NCBI GenBank assembly: GCA_003132905.1
Contig: PKZC01000350.1
Coordinates: forward strand, 5,289 to 13,349
Length of the DNA: 8,061 bases
Source: Bryobacterales bacterium
GTDB lineage: Bacteria > Acidobacteriota > Terriglobia > Bryobacterales > Bryobacteraceae
Reading direction: 5' to 3'
This document shows positions 6,658-8,061 of the stretch, one piece after another. The position numbers and the translations under genes were made by a program. The stretch's first letter is position 1. Every line of letters starts with the position of its first letter. The notes under the pieces are model-generated. The model made no database searches. It was not told the DNA's origin and was given only the letters and a program-made list of their open reading frames with translations.

Positions 6658-7810
6658 GGATCATCGCAGTTCTCCTGTGACGCGTCGCACCCGCCGAAGC
6701 CCCCGCCGCCACCTCCGTCATCGCAGGGGTCGCCGTCATCCCTGCGCAGACTTCCTCCTCCATCAGCCCGCCCGGATCACGGAAGTTAACTGGATCGCCC
6801 GAAACATAGGCATATCGATTCCAACTCTGAGGATTGTTCGGCCCGCCGCTGGATCTGGACGGGTCCGGCGTCATGAACCGTCCATACCGGCTCGAGTAGT
6901 AGCGATTATTCGCATAATCCAGCCCGCTCGCCGAATCCTGCCAATAAGTCGCGAAGCTCCAGGTGTCCTGCGGATTCGTGCTGCCCTTGTTCTCGCCGAA
7001 CGGATAAAAGGTACCGGTCGAGCCCAACTGGTCCATCACCGCCAGCCGACGGCTGCCGAAATACTGATCGCTCGTGTGCAGCGTGCTCAGCAGCGTCAAG
7101 GCGAGCCCGGAATTCGCTGTGTTGAAGACGCTCATTTCGTAGGTGGCCAGCTTCTGGCCGGTGGGCGAATAGAGGCTCACCAGGTAGGCGTTGGGATTGC
7201 CTTGACTGCACAGGTCGGTGCTGCCAGTCCAGCTCCAAGTTCGCTTGTTCTGCGCGTCATCGCCATATTGGACGCCGTGCGTATTGGAAAGCCGGTTCTC
7301 CACGTCATAGCCGACGTAGGGGGGCCCCACACTGACGTTCATATTCCCGTTCGCGTCGTAGGTGTAGCCGACGATCTGATTGGTTGTCGCACTCACCGCC
7401 TGCGAAAGGCTGGGCGCCGATCCGGCGGTAATGGTCATCGACAGCAGGTTCCCAAAACCATCAAAGCCGCCCCAGTTGCTGGCGGTACCATTGCAGCTCG
7501 CCGTGAGCAGGCGATTGAGAGAATCGTAGGTATAGGTGATCGTTTCGCCGCTCGCCGCGTTGTTCATGGAGCTGATCTTGCCGTTGTTGGTTCCGGTGGT
7601 GGGGGAGTTGTAGGTCAGGTTCTCTGGATAACTGTAGGGATAGTACGGCAACTGCACGCTCAAGCTGGTGAGCTGATTCAGCGAATTGTCGGCACGCGTC
7701 TCATTCCCGGTCGGGTAGTTGATGGTGAGCAGTTGATTTGCCGCGTTGTAGCTGACATTGCTTACCACCGTGGTGCCGCCGGACGTCGTCATGCCGTTCA
7801 ACCGGTACAT
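6518..7810 (-). CDS. Rhs/YD-repeat protein fragment with Rhs core, 5'-truncated and frameshifted
   Basis: The frame is open from a stop at 7835-7837 to 6518; the first ATG is at 7810 (430 residues), and codons to 7834 (PYNYSYDS) are already YD-repeat-like, so the start is artificial. Residues 1-240 hold degenerate YD repeats (YDSLNRLLTAS, YTYDANGNMNV, YDVENRLSNT). Residues about 245-349 are the Rhs-associated core: FYPFGENKG, SGLDYANNRYYSSRYGRFMTPDP, WNRYAYVSGDPVNFRDPGGL. After Leu349 the frame turns Arg/Ala-rich and non-native. The native continuation is in another frame (DGGGSLRRDGDPCDD, then a Gly/Cys-rich linker), then a second shift leads into the tip at 6091-6600. Complete Rhs proteins are usually far longer and start with an export or encapsulation region, so this is a 3' remnant. 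Confidence 0.8.
   Translation of the reverse strand: MYRLNGMTTSGGTTVVSNVSYNAANQLLTINYPTGNETRADNSLNQLTSLSVQLPYYPYSYPENLTYNSPTTGTNNGKISSMNNAASGETITYTYDSLNRLLTASCNGTASNWGGFDGFGNLLSMTITAGSAPSLSQAVSATTNQIVGYTYDANGNMNVSVGPPYVGYDVENRLSNTHGVQYGDDAQNKRTWSWTGSTDLCSQGNPNAYLVSLYSPTGQKLATYEMSVFNTANSGLALTLLSTLHTSDQYFGSRRLAVMDQLGSTGTFYPFGENKGSTNPQDTWSFATYWQDSASGLDYANNRYYSSRYGRFMTPDPSRSSGGPNNPQSWNRYAYVSGDPVNFRDPGGLMEEEVCAGMTATPAMTEVAAGASAGATRHRRTAMIRASEPMGSRRARARIVRRAARYHRSCGSADANVPARLHTRGGVQAT
6603..6764 (-). pseudogene. Gly/Cys-rich Rhs linker in a third frame
   Basis: Between the Rhs core and tip, the native-looking frame differs from both flanking frames. It reads DGGGSLRRDGDPCDDGGGGG, then FGGCDASQENCDDPCVGADG and FTPSPRPYCQEGG. 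Such linkers commonly follow DPxGL in acidobacterial Rhs proteins (recollection). One missing base near 6764 and one near 6600-6606 would join core, linker and tip into a single frame of about 581 residues from 7834 to 6091. Confidence 0.6.
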
Positions 7811-7834
7811 ACTGTCGTAGGAATAATTGTATGG

Positions 7835-8061
7835 TCATTGCGCTGTCAGTGGGTCGTGGCCGGACGCGAAACCGCGGATCAGGTTCGGTCGGTGTCGTTC
7901 CACCCCCCCAGATTTCGCCGCTGAACTGGTCGTCTCTGACCTTCTTTCCCGGATCTATGAGCCGCAGCGGTTCAGTTGGGTCGAAGTAGAAGCCCACTCC
8001 CGCTTTTCCGCCGATTTCATTCATTCGGTATCGACTAGTGCTACGACCGCTTAAATAGTTT
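7835..8061 (-). pseudogene. C-terminal tail of a second helix-turn-helix-family protein, running off the right edge
   Basis: A minus-strand frame is open from the window edge leftward. It encodes VGFYFDPTEPLRLIDPGKK at about 7941-7997, matching the tail of the gene at 4240-4698 in 13 of 17 residues (GFxxxPxEPLRLIDPGK). Unlike that copy there is no stop after the tail: the frame runs on through RDDQFSGEIWGGG into Rhs DNA in the wrong reading frame, ending at 7701. The ATG at 8024 is unlikely to be the start, because the frame extends to the edge and the DNA-binding part would lie beyond it. It looks like the 3' end of a family member joined to foreign DNA near 7837-7850. Confidence 0.6.
7944..7994. 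repeat. Direct repeat copy 2 (LRLIDPGK tail)
   Basis: Partner of 4258-4308. It encodes GFYFDPTEPLRLIDPGK on the minus strand. Most differences are at positions that conserve or moderately change the residue (H/Y, Y/F, N/D, D/T). Confidence 0.8.

Noticed and set aside
6677..7924. Long plus-strand open frame (415 codons) opposite the Rhs gene
   Set aside because: Arg/Val/Ile-rich antisense shadow of the Rhs coding strand; the minus strand has clear YD and Rhs core motifs.
1..8061. tRNA, rRNA, complete insertion sequence or transposase
   Set aside because: No cloverleaf, rRNA-like segment, DDE/tyrosine/serine recombinase motif or terminal inverted repeat pair was recognised by eye.

Overview
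The window looks like chromosomal DNA of an Acidobacteriota member close to the Solibacter/Bryobacter group. The strongest clue is the large left-hand gene. It combines bacterial SBBP beta-propeller repeats with a domain that reads like TIGR03437, a module known to be heavily amplified in Candidatus Solibacter. The Rhs (YD-repeat) fragment on the right, with its Gly/Cys-rich linker, fits the same group. This is inference from protein character; no marker gene is present.

Layout. Positions 2-4219 (+) hold the 3' part of a very large, probably secreted, multidomain surface protein; its start lies left of the window. Everything to the right that is coding reads on the minus strand, convergent with it. 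Positions 4240-4698 encode a small basic helix-turn-helix protein of unrecognised family, possibly a plasmid or mobile-element accessory protein. Its start region and upstream DNA (4700-5030) are densely structured: five CCGGACA repeats at exactly 11 bp, two perfect hairpins, eight decamers (consensus TTKCAAWYYG) in two blocks at exactly 10 bp, and a terminator-like stem-loop facing right. Positions 5115-6069 encode a beta-propeller protein with a twin-arginine-like N-terminus, broken by an apparent 1-bp insertion near 5294. Positions 6091-7834 hold the 3' part of an Rhs-type YD-repeat gene with its variable C-terminal tip. It is cut off at its 5' end near 7837 and appears to carry two 1-bp deletions, near 6764 and 6603. 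At the right edge (about 7850-8061) is the C-terminal tail of a second member of the same small-protein family. It is fused out of frame to the Rhs remnant.

Interpretation. The right half is a degraded mosaic. The tail GFxxxPxEPLRLIDPGK occurs twice, 3,686 bp apart in the same orientation, and the segment between the copies carries Rhs debris and a propeller gene. The most interesting part is the 4.70-5.03 kb region. Two unrelated helically phased repeat arrays and several hairpins sit upstream of a DNA-binding protein gene. They suggest an autoregulated operator combined with an origin, oriT, partition or transposition-end type of site. Function is not established by the sequence alone.
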